This document shows positions 35,387 to 47,700 of a stretch of 64,000 bases of DNA, one piece after another (the stretch's first letter is position 1; each line of letters begins with the position of its first letter). The stretch is from Alphaproteobacteria bacterium (lineage in GTDB: Bacteria; Pseudomonadota; Alphaproteobacteria; DSM-16000; Inquilinaceae). The position numbers and the translations under genes were made by a program. Location of the stretch: the NCBI GenBank assembly GCA_028281925.1, contig JANQIX010000010.1, positions 55,965 through 119,964 on the forward strand. The letters are read 5' to 3'. The notes beneath the pieces were generated by a model. It saw nothing but the letters and a program-made list of their open reading frames with translations. It did no database searches and had not been told where the DNA came from.

Positions 35387-36409
35387 ATGGTGAAAATCCC
35401 CAACAACCGCGTTGAGCGCTTCATCGCCGAACCCGATCCCGGTATCGCGGCGATTCTGCTCTACGGCCCCGACCAGGGGTTGGTTCGGGAATACGCAGAC
35501 CAACTGACGGTGAAAGTCATCGGGGCTAAGGACGACCCGTTTCGCCTGGTGACCCTGACACCGGAAGAAGCCACGGCCGAACCGGGTCGGCTGGCGGACG
35601 AGGCGCTCAGTCTGTCGCTGACCGGTGGGCGGCGCGTGATTCGCGTGCGCGGCGCGGGTGATGCCGTGGCAGCGCCGTTGGATCTAGCCGTCGAGCGGTC
35701 GACCGGCGATGCCTTGATCATTGTCGAAGGGGGCGACTTGCCGCCCAGATCGACCTTGCGAAAGCTCTGCGAATCATCAGCCAAGGCGGCGGCGATTCCC
35801 TGCTATCTGCCCGATGCCGCCGGCATGGCCGCCTATGCCCGGCGGCAGCTTCGCGATGCGGGACTGGCTGTTGACGACGATGCCGTTGCGCTGTTGGCGG
35901 AACGGTTGGTCGGAGACCATGCGCTCGCCAAACGCGAAATCGAGAAACTGATCGTGTTCATGGGGCAGAACGGCCGGGTGGCCACCAGCGATGTGGAGGC
36001 CTGCGTGGGCGATGCGGCCCAGCAGACCCTGGACGCGCTGGCCCTGGCTGTCGCCGACCGCTCACCGGCGGATGCCGACCGGGCGCTTCGGCGGCTGCTG
36101 GGCGAAGGCGTGGCGCCGGTCCGGCTGCTGCGCGCCGTTCAGCGCCATTTCGTGCGCCTGCATCTGGCCACCGCGCGTATCGCCGCGGGCAACGCCGTGG
36201 ACTCTGTCATGGGCAGCCTTCGGGTGTTCTTCAAGGAACAGCCGCGGTTCCGGCGCCACCTCGAAACCTGGTCGGACGCGGCGCTGATCGCCGCCATAGA
36301 GCGACTGAACGCGGCAGAAGCGGAGTGCAAGCGCACCGGTGCGCCAGCCCTGCTCCTGGCCGGACGCGCGGTGATGGAGATCGCGGCGGCCCGCCGTTCG
36401 GCGCGATAG
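35387..36409 (+). CDS. holA: DNA polymerase III delta subunit
   Basis: 340 residues. YGPDQGLVREYADQL near residue 30 is the degenerate nucleotide-binding start of the clamp-loader delta subunit; IIVEGGDLPPRSTLRKLCE, CYLPDAAGMAAYARRQL and the C-terminal VRLLRAVQRHFVRLH support HolA. It opens the beta clamp within the clamp-loader complex. It ends 22 bases before the convergent parB stop; no terminator lies in that gap. Confidence 0.93.
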   Translation: MVKIPNNRVERFIAEPDPGIAAILLYGPDQGLVREYADQLTVKVIGAKDDPFRLVTLTPEEATAEPGRLADEALSLSLTGGRRVIRVRGAGDAVAAPLDLAVERSTGDALIIVEGGDLPPRSTLRKLCESSAKAAAIPCYLPDAAGMAAYARRQLRDAGLAVDDDAVALLAERLVGDHALAKREIEKLIVFMGQNGRVATSDVEACVGDAAQQTLDALALAVADRSPADADRALRRLLGEGVAPVRLLRAVQRHFVRLHLATARIAAGNAVDSVMGSLRVFFKEQPRFRRHLETWSDAALIAAIERLNAAEAECKRTGAPALLLAGRAVMEIAAARRSAR

Positions 36410-36431
36410 CGCCAAGCCGGCTCGCGTCCGG

Positions 36432-37346
36432 TCAACCTGCCATGGCCGGCGTCTGGCTCAGCCGCTGCAGAACGACGTCCAACTGCTCCAACGACTTGTA
36501 GTGGATGGTCAGAGCCCCCTTCTGTCCTTGGCCTGAGCGAATGTTGACGCGCAAGCCCAAACGGGTGGACAGCTCTTCTTCGATCGCCATCACGTCCGCG
36601 TCCCGCGACGCTGGCGATGTGCGGGATCCGTTCCGCCGTGACGCTTGCCTGGACGGTGCCGAAAGCTGCCGCGCCAGCTCCTCCGTCTGGCGGACATTGA
36701 GCCCCCGTTCCACAACGGTCCGCGCCGCACTCTCGATATCTGGGCAGGACAAGATCGCCCGTGCGTGCCCCGCTGTCAGTCCGACCCTACCGACCAGATC
36801 CCGGACGCCTTCCGGCAAAGACAAGAGCCGGACTGTATTGGCGATATGGCTGCGGCTCTTGCTGACAACCTTTGCCACAGCGTCCTGGCTGAAGCCGAAT
36901 TCGTCCAATAGCCGCCGATACCCTTCGGCCTCTTCGATGGGTGAGAGATCCTGCCGCTGGACATTTTCGATGATCGCCAGCTGCAGCGCCTCGCCGTCAT
37001 CCATCTCGCGCACGATGACCGGCACTTCGTGGCGCTGGGCCCGCTGGGCCGCACGCCAGCGCCGCTCACCGGCGACGATCTGGAAGTGCCCCGGCTGCCC
37101 AGCCAACGGACGCACCAGCAACGGCTGCAGCACGCCCTTTTCACGAATCGACTCAGCCAGGCTTTCCAGCTCGTCCTCATCGAAGTGCCGCCGCGGCTGG
37201 GCGGGGCTCGGCGTCAGGCAGTCGATCGCCATCATGCGCTGCCCGGTTTCGCCGGCCGCTGCGGGGACCTGATCCTCCTCGCCGAACAAGGCGCTCAGGC
37301 CGCGGCCAAGCTGGTTGCGGCGACGGCCGCCATCATCCGGGGTCAT
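36432..37346 (-). CDS. parB: Chromosome-partitioning protein ParB
   Basis: 304 residues, ATG 37346 overlapping the parA stop (ATGA). The N-terminal GRGLSALFG patch binds and stimulates Par[32 protein letters not shown] and [19 protein letters not shown] form the CTPase/ParB-N domain with the GERRWRA CTP-binding motif. A helix-turn-helix for parS ([18 protein letters not shown]) and a C-terminal dimer domain follow. It loads on the three parS sites found nearby and spreads. Confidence 0.97.
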   Translation of the reverse strand: MTPDDGGRRRNQLGRGLSALFGEEDQVPAAAGETGQRMMAIDCLTPSPAQPRRHFDEDELESLAESIREKGVLQPLLVRPLAGQPGHFQIVAGERRWRAAQRAQRHEVPVIVREMDDGEALQLAIIENVQRQDLSPIEEAEGYRRLLDEFGFSQDAVAKVVSKSRSHIANTVRLLSLPEGVRDLVGRVGLTAGHARAILSCPDIESAARTVVERGLNVRQTEELARQLSAPSRQASRRNGSRTSPASRDADVMAIEEELSTRLGLRVNIRSGQGQKGALTIHYKSLEQLDVVLQRLSQTPAMAG

Positions 37347-38197
37347 GCCGATAGCCTTTCTTCCTGGCGCAGAACCTCCCCTGCGAGGTGGATGTAGGCG
37401 CGCGAGCCCGCACACTGCATATCGTAGAGCAGCACGGGCTTGCCGTGCGACGGGGCCTCCGACACCTTCACATTGCGCGGGATGACCGTGTTGTAGACCT
37501 TGGCGCCGAAATGGTCGCGCACGTCCTTGGCCACCAGATCGGACAGGTTGTTGCGGCGGTCGAACATGGTCAGCACCACGCCCTGAACATCGAGATCGGG
37601 GTTCAGGGACCGCTTCACCCGCTCGATCGTCCGAGTCAGATAGCTCAGGCCCTCCAGTGCGTAGAACTCGCATTGCAGCGGAACCAGCACCGCATCGGCG
37701 GACACCAGTGCGTTGAGGGTCAGCAGGCCGAGCGCCGGCGGGCAGTCGATCAGGATGTAATGAAAGCCCTGCCCCGCCGCCTCGGCCCGCAAAGCTCTGC
37801 GCAGCCGGTACTCTCGGTTGTCGGCACTCACCAGCTCGATCTCTGCGCCCGACAGATCCATCGTCGACGGGATGATGGACAGGCGCGGAATGCTGGTGCG
37901 CTGTGCCGCCTCCTCGATCGTGGTCTCGCCGAACAACAGTGCATACGCGCCCGAGCCGCGCTGCGAACGCTCCAGGCCCACACCGGTGCTGGCGTTGCCT
38001 TGGGGGTCGAGATCGATGATCAGGACCTTGCGCCCCACCGAAGCCAGTGCTGTCGCCAGGTTGATCGTCGTCGTGGTCTTGCCGACACCGCCCTTCTGGT
38101 TCGCAATCGCAATGATTCGCGGTACCTCCGGCGGTCTGCCGACGGTCGTCGGGCGCGTCTCCAAGGCAACAACGTTAGACAAGCTGGTCTCCCCCAA
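37343..38197 (-). CDS. parA: Chromosome-partitioning ATPase ParA
   Basis: 284 residues with the deviant Walker [16 protein letters not shown] near residue 33, DLDPQGNAS and [11 protein letters not shown]. It drives origin segregation together with ParB. The listed start is TTG 38197, which overlaps rsmG by 23 bases; another TTG at 38182 has a better GGGGGAG ribosome-binding site six bases upstream, so the protein may be five residues shorter. Confidence 0.97.
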   Translation of the reverse strand: MGETSLSNVVALETRPTTVGRPPEVPRIIAIANQKGGVGKTTTTINLATALASVGRKVLIIDLDPQGNASTGVGLERSQRGSGAYALLFGETTIEEAAQRTSIPRLSIIPSTMDLSGAEIELVSADNREYRLRRALRAEAAGQGFHYILIDCPPALGLLTLNALVSADAVLVPLQCEFYALEGLSYLTRTIERVKRSLNPDLDVQGVVLTMFDRRNNLSDLVAKDVRDHFGAKVYNTVIPRNVKVSEAPSHGKPVLLYDMQCAGSRAYIHLAGEVLRQEERLSA

Positions 38198-38822
38198 TGC
38201 GCAGAATTGTCCCGTCCGGGCTGGTCAGGCTCTGAACCCGCTCGACCGCCACTATGCTATGTTTAGTGGCTTCGGTCAATTCCGTGCCTACATCTTGACC
38301 CTTCGGAAACAGCAGGACAGTGTCCGGCCGGACAAACGGCCGGGCCAGTTCCAGCAATCGGCCCAGCGGTGCAAGGGCCCTGGCCGTCACGACGTCGGCG
38401 GAAAGCCCTGCTACCGTCTCGATCCGTCTATCAACGATCCGCGCATCCGCGCCCGTCTGTCGACTCACTTCTCTAAGGAAGGCGCATTTCTTCTGATCGC
38501 TCTCGATCAGATGGACGCCGGCGATCCCGAGAATCGAAAGAACAAGCCCGGGAAACCCCGCCCCGCTGCCCAGATCGACGAGGCAACGGGTATCCGGCGG
38601 GATCAGCGGAGCAAGCTGCGCCGAATCGAGGAAGTGGCGGCGCCACATATCGTCCAGCGTGCCGCGGCCAACCAGATTGACCCGCGCCTGCCAGCGCCTC
38701 AGCAGGTCTGCGTAGATCTGCAGCCTGTCCAGTGTTTCACGTGAAACACCGGTGGCCTGCTGGAATCCCTCTGGTGTGAGCCGCGAGATCGGCGATTCGG
38801 AACCGCGCCGGCCGCCGGTCAC
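38175..38822 (-). CDS. rsmG: 16S rRNA (guanine-N7) methyltransferase RsmG
   Basis: 215 residues, starting at GTG 38822 with a GTGA overlap to mnmG. The SAM-binding motif is [12 protein letters not shown] near residue 87, and VLLFPKGQ is near the C-terminus. It methylates G527 of 16S rRNA. The GVSRETL segment at residues about 24-30 is encoded by a perfect parS palindrome, so the codon choice there is fixed by centromere function. Confidence 0.95.
   Translation of the reverse strand: MTGGRRGSESPISRLTPEGFQQATGVSRETLDRLQIYADLLRRWQARVNLVGRGTLDDMWRRHFLDSAQLAPLIPPDTRCLVDLGSGAGFPGLVLSILGIAGVHLIESDQKKCAFLREVSRQTGADARIVDRRIETVAGLSADVVTARALAPLGRLLELARPFVRPDTVLLFPKGQDVGTELTEATKHSIVAVERVQSLTSPDGTILRIGGDQLV
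38733..38748. promoter_or_regulatory. parS centromere site 1 (inside rsmG)
   Basis: TGTTTCACGTGAAACA, a perfect 16-bp match to the bacterial parS consensus and fully palindromic. It lies within rsmG codons, about 1.4 kb from parB. Confidence 0.97.
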
Positions 38823-40696
38823 GCGCTCAGCCGCTGATCCCGGCGGCGGACATGCCGCAACAGCGCCGTCAGGGCCGCCGGCGTGACCCCCGGGATGCGC
38901 GCCGCCGATGCCAACGTCGACGGCTGAGCCTCCGACAGCTTCTGGCGCACCTCATTGGACAGGCCGCCGACCGCCCCATAGTCAAGCCCATCCGGCAATG
39001 TCAGGTTCTCGTCGCGCCGATAAGCCAGGATGTCCGCCTCCTGCCGCTCCAGATACCCGGCATAGACGGCATCGATCTCAAGCTGTTCCACGACACCCGC
39101 GCCGATCGACGCAAGCTGCGGCCAGATCGCGGTCAGCCGCGTCATGTCGATGTCCGGATACCGCAGCAGATCCGCCACCGACCGCCGCTGACCATCCTGG
39201 TTCACGGCCAGCCCGACCTGGCGAAGCTCGCCGGGTGTTGAGCTCAGCTGCATCACCATTTCCCGGGCTGACGCCAAGGCGGCCAGTTTGGCGGAATAGG
39301 CGCTCCAGCGCTCAGCACCCACGCAACCGATCTGCCTGCCCTTCTCCGTCAGCCGCTGATCGGCGTTGTCGGCGCGAAGGGTCAGCCGGTACTCCGCGCG
39401 GGAGGTGAACATTCGATACGGTTCGGTGACACCACGCGTCACCAGGTCGTCCACCATCACGCCGATATAGCCCTCGGCACGGTCCAGCGCGAAGACCGCC
39501 TCCGCAGAGCCGTCCCGACCTGACGCCAGCGCGGCATTGATGCCGGCGATCAACCCCTGACCCGCGGCTTCCTCATACCCCGTCGTGCCGTTGATCTGGC
39601 CCGCCAGGAACAGTCCCGGTATGCGCCGCGTTTCCAGGCTCGGCCGCAGCTCCCGCGGGTCGACATAGTCGTACTCGATGGCATAGCCGTGCCGGATGAC
39701 GGTCGCGTGTGCCAGCCCGGGAATAGACTTCAGAAACGCGTCTTGCACATCTGCCGGCAGCGAGGTGGAGATGCCATTGGGATAGACCGTGTCGTCGTCC
39801 AGCCCCTCGGGCTCCAGGAAAATCTGATGGCGGTCGCGGCCGGCGAACCGCACCACCTTGTCCTCGATTGATGGGCAATAGCGCGGACCGGTGCTTTCGA
39901 TCTGGCCGCTGTACATGGGTGAGCGGTCGAGATTGGCGGCAATGATCGCGTGGGTGGCCTCGGTGGTGCCTGTGATATGGCACGGAATCTGCGGCGTCGA
40001 GATTCGCTCGGTCAGCGTGGAGAACGGCGTCGGCGGGTCGTCGCCCGGCTGCGCCTCCAGCCCGGCCCAGTCGATCGTCCGGCCGTCGAGCCGCGGAGGC
40101 GTACCGGTCTTAAGCCGGCCCATGGCGAAGCCGGCACCATAGAGGCTGTCCGAAAGTGCCACAGCCGGCGCCTCGCCAACGCGGCCCGCCGGCACGATTC
40201 GTTCGCCGATATGGATCACGCCCTTCAGGAACGTGCCGGTGGTCAACACGACCGCCGGAGCAGACACCGTCTCACCCGTGTCTAGACGCAGCCCTGCGAT
40301 GCGGCCGGCCGGATCCCGCACCAGATCCTCAGCGCCGGCGGCGCGGATCTCCAGTCCCGGCTGCCGGCGCAGCAGAGCGGTCATGGCCTTACGATAAAGC
40401 GCACGGTCGGCCTGCGCCCGGGGTCCGCGGACGGCCGGGCCCTTGCTGCGGTTCAGCATGCGGAACTGGATACCGGCCCGGTCGATCGCCCGGCCCATCA
40501 GCCCGTCCAGCGCATCGATCTCGCGCACCAGATGGCCCTTGCCCAGGCCGCCGATGGCCGGGTTGCACGACATTGCGCCGATGGTGTCGACCTTGTGTGT
40601 GACCAAGAGCGTGCGTGCGTCCATGCGCGCGGCTGCCGCTGCGGCTTCACAGCCGGCATGCCCGCCGCCGACAACGATGACATCGAAACTGTTCAT
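38819..40696 (-). CDS. mnmG: tRNA uridine 5-carboxymethylaminomethyl modification enzyme MnmG (GidA)
   Basis: 625 residues when started at ATG 40696 ([21 protein letters not shown]); an upstream in-frame ATG adds 19 residues without typical sequence. The FAD-binding [40 protein letters not shown] and [12 protein letters not shown] are all hallmarks. With MnmE it modifies the wobble uridine of several tRNAs in the cytoplasm. It is followed by rsmG with a four-base overlap and preceded by a parS site. Confidence 0.96.
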   Translation of the reverse strand: MNSFDVIVVGGGHAGCEAAAAAARMDARTLLVTHKVDTIGAMSCNPAIGGLGKGHLVREIDALDGLMGRAIDRAGIQFRMLNRSKGPAVRGPRAQADRALYRKAMTALLRRQPGLEIRAAGAEDLVRDPAGRIAGLRLDTGETVSAPAVVLTTGTFLKGVIHIGERIVPAGRVGEAPAVALSDSLYGAGFAMGRLKTGTPPRLDGRTIDWAGLEAQPGDDPPTPFSTLTERISTPQIPCHITGTTEATHAIIAANLDRSPMYSGQIESTGPRYCPSIEDKVVRFAGRDRHQIFLEPEGLDDDTVYPNGISTSLPADVQDAFLKSIPGLAHATVIRHGYAIEYDYVDPRELRPSLETRRIPGLFLAGQINGTTGYEEAAGQGLIAGINAALASGRDGSAEAVFALDRAEGYIGVMVDDLVTRGVTEPYRMFTSRAEYRLTLRADNADQRLTEKGRQIGCVGAERWSAYSAKLAALASAREMVMQLSSTPGELRQVGLAVNQDGQRRSVADLLRYPDIDMTRLTAIWPQLASIGAGVVEQLEIDAVYAGYLERQEADILAYRRDENLTLPDGLDYGAVGGLSNEVRQKLSEAQPSTLASAARIPGVTPAALTALLRHVRRRDQRLSA

Positions 40697-40768
40697 GGCC
40701 GTGGCGTATATCCTGTGGCGGGGCTCAGGGTCAAAGGGCGAGCGTCTGTCCATCTGTCGTGTCGCCCA

Positions 40769-40784
40769 TGTTTCACGTGAAACA
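40769..40784. promoter_or_regulatory. parS centromere site 2 (between mnmE and mnmG)
   Basis: A second perfect TGTTTCACGTGAAACA, 11 bases downstream of the mnmE stop codon and 72 bases before the mnmG start. The palindrome extends to CATG...CATG on both sides. Confidence 0.97.
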
Positions 40785-40795
40785 TGGGGCAGCCG

Positions 40796-42121
40796 TCACT
40801 TCCCGATGCAGAAGTCCCGGAAGATGATGTCCAGAAGGTCTTCGACATCCACTTGGCCCGTCACCCGGCCCAGAGCCCTCAGCGCGAGGCGAACGTCTTC
40901 CGCCAACAACTCCGCACTCGGCGCAACCGCAGCCCGCCGCAGCGCATCACGGCAGTCACCGAAAGCCTCACGGTGCCGCGAACGCGTGATCAGGCTCTCG
41001 CCGCCTGTCAGATAGTCCGCCGCGCACCCCTTCAGTCTCTCCACTAGGGTGCCCATGCCTTCCCCCGTGAGCGCCGAGACGAAGATCGCAGCCGCCGACG
41101 GCGGATGCTCTGGAGCGCCGGCCAACAGATCCGCTTTGGTGAATACGATCAGGCTGTCATCATCAACGAGCTCGACCGTCGCCGGATCGCGGTCCGGCAA
41201 GCGGCTGGCATCGAACACAAGCAGCTTCATGTCCGCCTGCGCTGCGCGGGTGCGGGCGCGCCTGACCCCTTCCTCCTCGACCTCATCGGCACTTTCCCGA
41301 AGCCCGGCCGTATCGGCCAGAATCAGAGGCAAGCCCTCAAGGTCGAGATGCACCTCGATGACATCCCTTGTCGTTCCTGCCCGTTCCGACACGATTGCAG
41401 CATCACGCCGCGCCAGCGCATTCAAAAGGCTGGATTTTCCGGCATTGGGCGCGCCGAGAATCGCCACGGAAAGCCCACCCCGCAACCGCTCGCCACGGCA
41501 GGCGTCATCGAGATGGCAGTCCAGCTCGCCAGCCAAGGTGCCCAGATCCCGCACCACGGCCTCGATCAGGCCCTCCGGCAGATCTTCGTCGGCGAAGTCG
41601 AGCGCTGCTTCCAGATGCGCAAGACCGCGTGTCAGCCGCGCCGCCCAGTCTCCGGCCACGCGGCCCAGGGCGCCGTCCAGCTGCCGCAGTGCCTGGCGCC
41701 GTTGGGCCGACGTCTCGGCATCTACCAGATCGGCGATCGCTTCGGCTTCCGCCAGATCGAGCTTGCCGTAATCGAACGCTCGCCGGCTGAACTCCCCCGG
41801 CTCCGCCAGCCGAAGCGACGGCAGACCACTCAGCGCCTCGAGCACAGCAGACAACACAGCCCGGCCACCATGGAGGTGCAGTTCGGCAACATCTTCGCCC
41901 GTGAAGCTTGCCGGCTCCGGAAACCAGATCACCAAGCCACGGTCCAGCACCTCGCCCTCTGACGGACAGCGCAAGGTGCGTAGCGTGACCTGGCGCGCCT
42001 CAGGCAGCGGGGTCCCGGCGATGGCCAGCACGGCCGCTGCGGCATCCGGCCCGGAAATCCGAACCACCGAGAGCGCGCTGCGCCCGGTGATCGTCAGTGG
42101 TGCAAAGATGGTCGGCCGCAT
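40796..42121 (-). CDS. mnmE: tRNA modification GTPase MnmE (TrmE)
   Basis: About 441 residues from ATG 42121 ([10 protein letters not shown]), the position that aligns with usual MnmE starts; ATG 42178 would add 19 residues and overlap the upstream gene. The N-terminal folate-binding part includes [23 protein letters not shown]. The G domain has [25 protein letters not shown] and TKAD, and the protein ends in the family signature FCIGK. It works with MnmG on tRNA wobble uridine. Confidence 0.96.
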   Translation of the reverse strand: MRPTIFAPLTITGRSALSVVRISGPDAAAAVLAIAGTPLPEARQVTLRTLRCPSEGEVLDRGLVIWFPEPASFTGEDVAELHLHGGRAVLSAVLEALSGLPSLRLAEPGEFSRRAFDYGKLDLAEAEAIADLVDAETSAQRRQALRQLDGALGRVAGDWAARLTRGLAHLEAALDFADEDLPEGLIEAVVRDLGTLAGELDCHLDDACRGERLRGGLSVAILGAPNAGKSSLLNALARRDAAIVSERAGTTRDVIEVHLDLEGLPLILADTAGLRESADEVEEEGVRRARTRAAQADMKLLVFDASRLPDRDPATVELVDDDSLIVFTKADLLAGAPEHPPSAAAIFVSALTGEGMGTLVERLKGCAADYLTGGESLITRSRHREAFGDCRDALRRAAVAPSAELLAEDVRLALRALGRVTGQVDVEDLLDIIFRDFCIGK

Positions 42122-42149
42122 CGCCCGCGCCGCGACCGCCGGACTGCAG

Positions 42150-42452
42150 CTATTTGCTGTTGCCGCTGCTGTCGCCATCCTCGCCAGTGTTCCGCGACGA
42201 AGATGACGAGGATGCGGAGCGCATCGCGCCCGACACCTGATTCCAGAAGAACCGCTGTATCTGTTCCAGGTTCTGCATGCCGGCCGGCAGCCAGGTGCGC
42301 AGCATGGACTCCGGGTCCATCTTCGCTAGGTTCTTGCTCATGCGGTCCTGAAGCTGGTCCAACAGCGCCCGCTGCATGGGCTGCACATCCGGCAGACCCA
42401 GGAAGGTTCGCGCTTCCTCCGGTGTGCATTCGATATCGATCGTCACCTTCAT
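42150..42452 (-). CDS. DUF6489-like small protein
   Basis: 100 residues, ATG 42452 ([22 protein letters not shown]). A predicted helix pair in the middle ([12 protein letters not shown]) precedes [20 protein letters not shown], and the tail is a low-complexity Ser/Gly/Asn stretch. This N-terminal signature is the one I associate with the DUF6489 family, small alphaproteobacterial proteins of unknown function; phasin-like behaviour would fit the FWNQV region, but that is a guess. It lies just upstream of mnmE on the same strand. Confidence 0.75.
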   Translation of the reverse strand: MKVTIDIECTPEEARTFLGLPDVQPMQRALLDQLQDRMSKNLAKMDPESMLRTWLPAGMQNLEQIQRFFWNQVSGAMRSASSSSSSRNTGEDGDSSGNSK

Positions 42453-42577
42453 GGATCTCTTTCCTCGCCGGCCGAACCGCGCGGCCATGGTCGCACTTGT
42501 GCCGCCCCTCGTTAGGCCCAACTATAGCCGGGCATCCCGAACACACAAATGCCGCCGTAACCGCGGGGACTCCGAGA

Positions 42578-44605
42578 ATGCCGCGCAACCGTCTCGCTAC
42601 GGAAACCAGCCCCTACCTGTTGCAGCACGCCGACAATCCGGTGGACTGGCGCCCATGGGATGCGGACGCACTGGCAGAGGCCGGCCGCGAGAGCAAGCCG
42701 ATCCTGCTGTCCGTCGGTTATGCCGCCTGCCACTGGTGCCACGTCATGGCGCATGAGAGCTTCGAGGACGAGGAGACGGCGGCGGTCATGAACCGCCTGT
42801 TCGTCAACATCAAGGTCGATCGGGAGGAGCGGCCCGATCTCGACGCGATCTATCAAGCGGCCCTGGCGCTGATGGGCCAGCAGGGCGGCTGGCCGCTGAC
42901 GATGTTCCTGACGCCCGAGGGCGAGCCCTTTTGGGGCGGCACCTATTTCCCGCCGACCGGCCGCTACGGCCGCCCGGCGTTCCGCGACGTGCTGGAAGCG
43001 ATCGCCGACACCTATACCCGCGAGCCGGAAAAGGTGGCGTCGAACGTCACAGCGTTGAAGGCCGGTCTCTCGCGCCTGTCCGACAACCGCGCGGGCGATG
43101 CCGTGACCCCGGAATTGTTGGACGAGGTCGCCCAGCGGCTGGCCCGTGAGGTCGATCCCTTCTGGGGCGGCATCGGCAATGCGCCGAAATTCCCGCAGCC
43201 GTCGATCTTCCTCCTGCTCTGGCGGGCCTACCTCAGAACCGGGCAAGAGCCGTACCGCCAGGCCGTTACGCTGACCCTCACACGCATGTGCCAGGGCGGC
43301 ATCTATGACCACCTGGGCGGCGGCTTCGCCCGCTATTCCACCGACCAGGAATGGCTGGCCCCCCATTTCGAGAAGATGCTGTACGACAACGCGCAGCTGA
43401 TCGAGCTGTTGTGCCTGGTCTGGCAGCAGACCGGCAGCGCGCTTTTCCGTGCTCGTCTGGAAGAGACCGTCGATTGGGTCTTGCGTGAGATGGTGACGGA
43501 GGATGGTGCCTTCGCCGCCACGCTGGACGCCGACAGCGAGGGCGAGGAAGGCAAATTCTATGTCTGGTCGGAGGAGGAGATCGATCGGATCCTCGGCCCG
43601 GGGTCGGAGACGTTCAAGCAGGTCTACGACGTCACCAGCTTCGGCAACTGGGAAGGCAAGGTCATCCTCAACCGCCGTCATCAGGACGGCCTTGCAGATG
43701 AGGAGACCGAGGCCGCTCTGCTGACCGCCCGCCAGCAGCTGTTGGAGATCCGCAATCGGCGCATCTGGCCCGGTTGGGACGACAAGGTGCTGGCGGACTG
43801 GAACGGCCTGATGATCGCCGCGCTGGCGGAGGCCGGGATGGTGTTCAACCGCCCGGACTGGATTGCAGCGGCCCGCCGCGCTTTCAATTTCGTCGCCGCG
43901 CAGATGACGGTTGACGGTCGCTTGCACCAGGCTTGGCGCGCCGGCACCTTGCGCCACTCGGCGACGCTCGATGCCTATGCCAACATGGCCCGCGGCGGCC
44001 TTGCGCTCTTTGAGGCCACCGGCGATTCGGCGCTCTTGGAGCAGGTCCGCCAATGGGTCGGGATCCTCAACCGGCACTATCGCGATGCCGACGGCGGTGG
44101 CTACTTCTTCACGGCCGACGATGCCGAAGCCCTGATCGTGCGCACCAAGAACGCCTACGACAATGCCGTGCCGTCGGGCAACGGCACCATGGTGGAAGTG
44201 CTGGCCAAGCTCTATCACGCAACCGGCGACACCGATTTCCTGGCGCAAGCTCAGGCCCAGGTCGCAGCGTTTTCCGGTGAGCTCAACCGCAACTTCTTCC
44301 CCCTCGCCACACTGTTGAACAACGCAGAATTCCTGGAGATGCCGCTGCAGGCCGTGATCGTGGGCGACCGGTCGGACGGGGATGCCCAGGCGTTAGCCCA
44401 GGCTGTCCTTGCCTGTTCGCTTCCCGATCGCGTGCTGACCTTTACCGACCCCAGCGGCACACTGCCGGCCGGCCACCCCGCGGCCGGAAAGGGCCAGGTC
44501 GACGGCCGGGCAACGGCCTATATCTGCCGCGGTCCCGTCTGTCAGGCGCCTGTCACCACAGCACAAGACCTGCGGGACTCGCTGAGGCCGCAATGGGCCG
44601 ACTGA
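42578..44605 (+). CDS. DUF255 thioredoxin-like domain protein (YyaL/SPATA20 family)
   Basis: 675 residues, ATG 42578. The N-terminal [20 protein letters not shown] and [19 protein letters not shown] with a CxxC motif (C-H-W-C) mark the DUF255 thioredoxin-like domain, then [13 protein letters not shown] and WGGTYFPP. The remaining 480 residues resemble an (alpha/alpha)-barrel glycosidase-like fold, with [13 protein letters not shown]. The family is conserved in bacteria and animals without an established reaction. The 3' end overlaps ogt by 13 bases. Confidence 0.9.
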   Translation: MPRNRLATETSPYLLQHADNPVDWRPWDADALAEAGRESKPILLSVGYAACHWCHVMAHESFEDEETAAVMNRLFVNIKVDREERPDLDAIYQAALALMGQQGGWPLTMFLTPEGEPFWGGTYFPPTGRYGRPAFRDVLEAIADTYTREPEKVASNVTALKAGLSRLSDNRAGDAVTPELLDEVAQRLAREVDPFWGGIGNAPKFPQPSIFLLLWRAYLRTGQEPYRQAVTLTLTRMCQGGIYDHLGGGFARYSTDQEWLAPHFEKMLYDNAQLIELLCLVWQQTGSALFRARLEETVDWVLREMVTEDGAFAATLDADSEGEEGKFYVWSEEEIDRILGPGSETFKQVYDVTSFGNWEGKVILNRRHQDGLADEETEAALLTARQQLLEIRNRRIWPGWDDKVLADWNGLMIAALAEAGMVFNRPDWIAAARRAFNFVAAQMTVDGRLHQAWRAGTLRHSATLDAYANMARGGLALFEATGDSALLEQVRQWVGILNRHYRDADGGGYFFTADDAEALIVRTKNAYDNAVPSGNGTMVEVLAKLYHATGDTDFLAQAQAQVAAFSGELNRNFFPLATLLNNAEFLEMPLQAVIVGDRSDGDAQALAQAVLACSLPDRVLTFTDPSGTLPAGHPAAGKGQVDGRATAYICRGPVCQAPVTTAQDLRDSLRPQWAD

Positions 44606-45042
44606 CCGTCAAGAGCCCCGTCGGTGCGCTGACGGTCACGGCAGAAGCCGGGGCGGTGACCCGTATCGCCTGGCTCAACGCCGACGCAGGCGACGACGAT
44701 CCAGTGCTGGCCGATGCCGCCGCACAGCTCGCAGACTATTTCGCCGGTACCCGCAGGGCCTTCGACCTGCCTCTGGCTCCGGAGGGCGAGCCCTTCCAGC
44801 AGCGGGTCTGGCAGGCGATGCTCGAGATTCCGTATGGCCGTACCGCGACCTATGCGGAAATCTCCGAGAAAGCCGGCGGCAATCCGCGCGCGGTCGGAAC
44901 CGCCTGCGGCGCCAATCCCATCCCGATCGTCATCCCCTGCCACCGCGTGGTCGGGACCGGCCATATGGGCGGCTATTCCGGCGCCGGCGGCCTTGCCACC
45001 AAGCACAAGCTGCTCGCGCTGGAAGGGGCGCTGCTTCTCTAG
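44593..45042 (+). CDS. ogt: Methylated-DNA--protein-cysteine methyltransferase
   Basis: 149 residues. The alkyl-acceptor site is IPCHRVVG with Cys 116, preceded by [12 protein letters not shown] and [14 protein letters not shown] (helix-turn-helix contacts). It removes alkyl groups from O6-alkylguanine in a suicidal reaction. The short N-terminal domain is typical for Ogt rather than Ada. ATG 44593 lies within the preceding coding region. Confidence 0.93.
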   Translation: MGRLTVKSPVGALTVTAEAGAVTRIAWLNADAGDDDPVLADAAAQLADYFAGTRRAFDLPLAPEGEPFQQRVWQAMLEIPYGRTATYAEISEKAGGNPRAVGTACGANPIPIVIPCHRVVGTGHMGGYSGAGGLATKHKLLALEGALLL

Positions 45043-45134
45043 GCAGCCGCCGGGCCCCGCAGTGACAACCTGTGATGGCTTGGCTATCGTGCCCGGCAAC
45101 ACGCGTTCTATGGGCATGCCTCGGGAGGCTCACT

Positions 45135-45830
45135 ATGGCACAGGTCACGATCACCGCCGCCGACGGCGGCAGCTTTTCCGCCTATCTCGCAGCACCGGCC
45201 GGCGGTTCCGGCCCCGGCATCGTGGTGGCACAAGAGATCTTCGGCGTGAACCAGGTGATGCGCGATATCTGCGACGGGCTGGCGGCCCAGGGCTATTTCG
45301 CCATCTGCCCCGACATCTTCTGGCGGCAGGAACCGGGCATCGACATCACCGATCAGTCGGAAGCGGAATGGGCCAAGGCGTTCGAGCTCTTTCAGGGTTT
45401 CAATGAAGATCTCGGCATCGAAGACTTGAAGGCGGCCCTGGCGTTCCTGCGCGGCCATGCGGGTGTCGGCCCCAAGGTCGGCAGCATCGGCTACTGCCTC
45501 GGCGGCAAGCTTGCCTATCTGATGGCCACCCGCAGCGATGCCGACGCATGCGTCTCATATTACGGCGTGGCGATCGAGAAGGCCCTGAAGGAACGGGGCA
45601 ACATCAAGGCCCCGCTGTTGATGCACATGGCCGAGAAGGACCAGTTCGTCCCGCCCGAAGCGCAGGCCGAGATCCGATCCAGCCTGATGGGCAACCCCTG
45701 GGTGACAATCCACACCTATACGGGAATGGACCACGCCTTCTGCCGTGTCGGCGGTGAGCACTACGATCAGGCGAATGCGGATCAGGCCAATCAGCGGTCA
45801 GCGGACTTCCTGACGACGCATCTGTCATAG
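45135..45830 (+). CDS. Dienelactone hydrolase family protein
   Basis: 231 residues from ATG 45135, preceded by GGGAGG. The nucleophile is Cys 121 in SIGYCLGGKLAY, with Asp in EKDQFVPP and His in GMDHAFCR completing the triad; IVVAQEIFGVN and YFAICPDIFW are also typical. Family members hydrolyse dienelactones in chlorocatechol breakdown, but isolated chromosomal copies such as this often have other ester or lactone substrates. No catechol genes are nearby. Confidence 0.9.
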   Translation: MAQVTITAADGGSFSAYLAAPAGGSGPGIVVAQEIFGVNQVMRDICDGLAAQGYFAICPDIFWRQEPGIDITDQSEAEWAKAFELFQGFNEDLGIEDLKAALAFLRGHAGVGPKVGSIGYCLGGKLAYLMATRSDADACVSYYGVAIEKALKERGNIKAPLLMHMAEKDQFVPPEAQAEIRSSLMGNPWVTIHTYTGMDHAFCRVGGEHYDQANADQANQRSADFLTTHLS

Positions 45831-45919
45831 TCGGCAGCCGGCGCCGCGGTCCACAGCACCATTGCCGATCAAGCCGCCGGAGCCGCGTTACCGCTGCCGG
45901 CGGCTCAGCTCCAACCGAG

Positions 45920-45945
45920 GAGGTCCCCGCCTGCGCGGGGACGAC
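45920..45945. repeat. REP-like palindrome, copy 2 (inverted relative to copy 1)
   Basis: GGTCCCCG, a short loop and CGGGGACGAC. On the minus strand it matches copy 1 at 9625-9650 in all but the four loop bases and one flank base. It lies between convergent genes (dienelactone hydrolase and rho), a usual place for such elements. Confidence 0.6.
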
Positions 45946-46024
45946 CCTCCGGCCGTTGGATGTTCATGGGAGCTTCGTGAACCGGGCGCAGCGATCGCTC
46001 GCAAACGGAACTCTGCCCTACCCC

Positions 46025-46040
46025 CGTTTCACGTGAAACA
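46025..46040. promoter_or_regulatory. parS centromere site 3 (downstream of rho)
   Basis: CGTTTCACGTGAAACA, one mismatch from the consensus at the first base; the inner 14 bp (46026-46039) are a perfect palindrome. It lies 15 bases past the rho stop codon. Confidence 0.93.
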
Positions 46041-46054
46041 CGGGGACATCGTCG

Positions 46055-47311
<1,257 letters not shown>

Positions 47312-47700
47312 CCCGATACCCCAAGGGCTCTATGACGGGAGAGGGGAAAGCGCGTCGCGGACGAATGGGGGCGGTTGGCAATGCCTACTCGCCTACCCCG
47401 TGTACTACGCGGCCACGCCGGTGTGTGGAAAATCTGCGGAAGAACCCTTCAGACTGATAGATGATGTGGCATTTACCCTGACTAAGTCAATCCCTTCTGT
47501 AATGCCAAAAACGGCAAATGGGGTATTTTTCGTGCCAGGTTCGGGTAACCTGTGCTAACTATTGCATCGACATTCATCGCGGCCTTGCTCTGGCCATACT
47601 TAATCCGGGATTTGACACAAATTTAACCCATTTCCGCTCCATTGATGTCAGCGTGCATACAACTCAGACCACCATTTTTATACCTTCGGTTACTCGATCA
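47312..47700 (-). promoter_or_regulatory. Long leader/promoter region of rho
   Basis: 389 bases without a gene between hemJ and rho. A TTGACT hexamer on the minus strand (47490-47485) could be a -35 element, with a weak -10 about 17-18 bases further. Near the rho start the minus strand is C-rich and G-poor (CTTTCCCCTCTCCCGTC), as expected for a rut site. rho leaders in other bacteria are autoregulated by premature termination; that this leader works likewise is inference. Confidence 0.45.
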
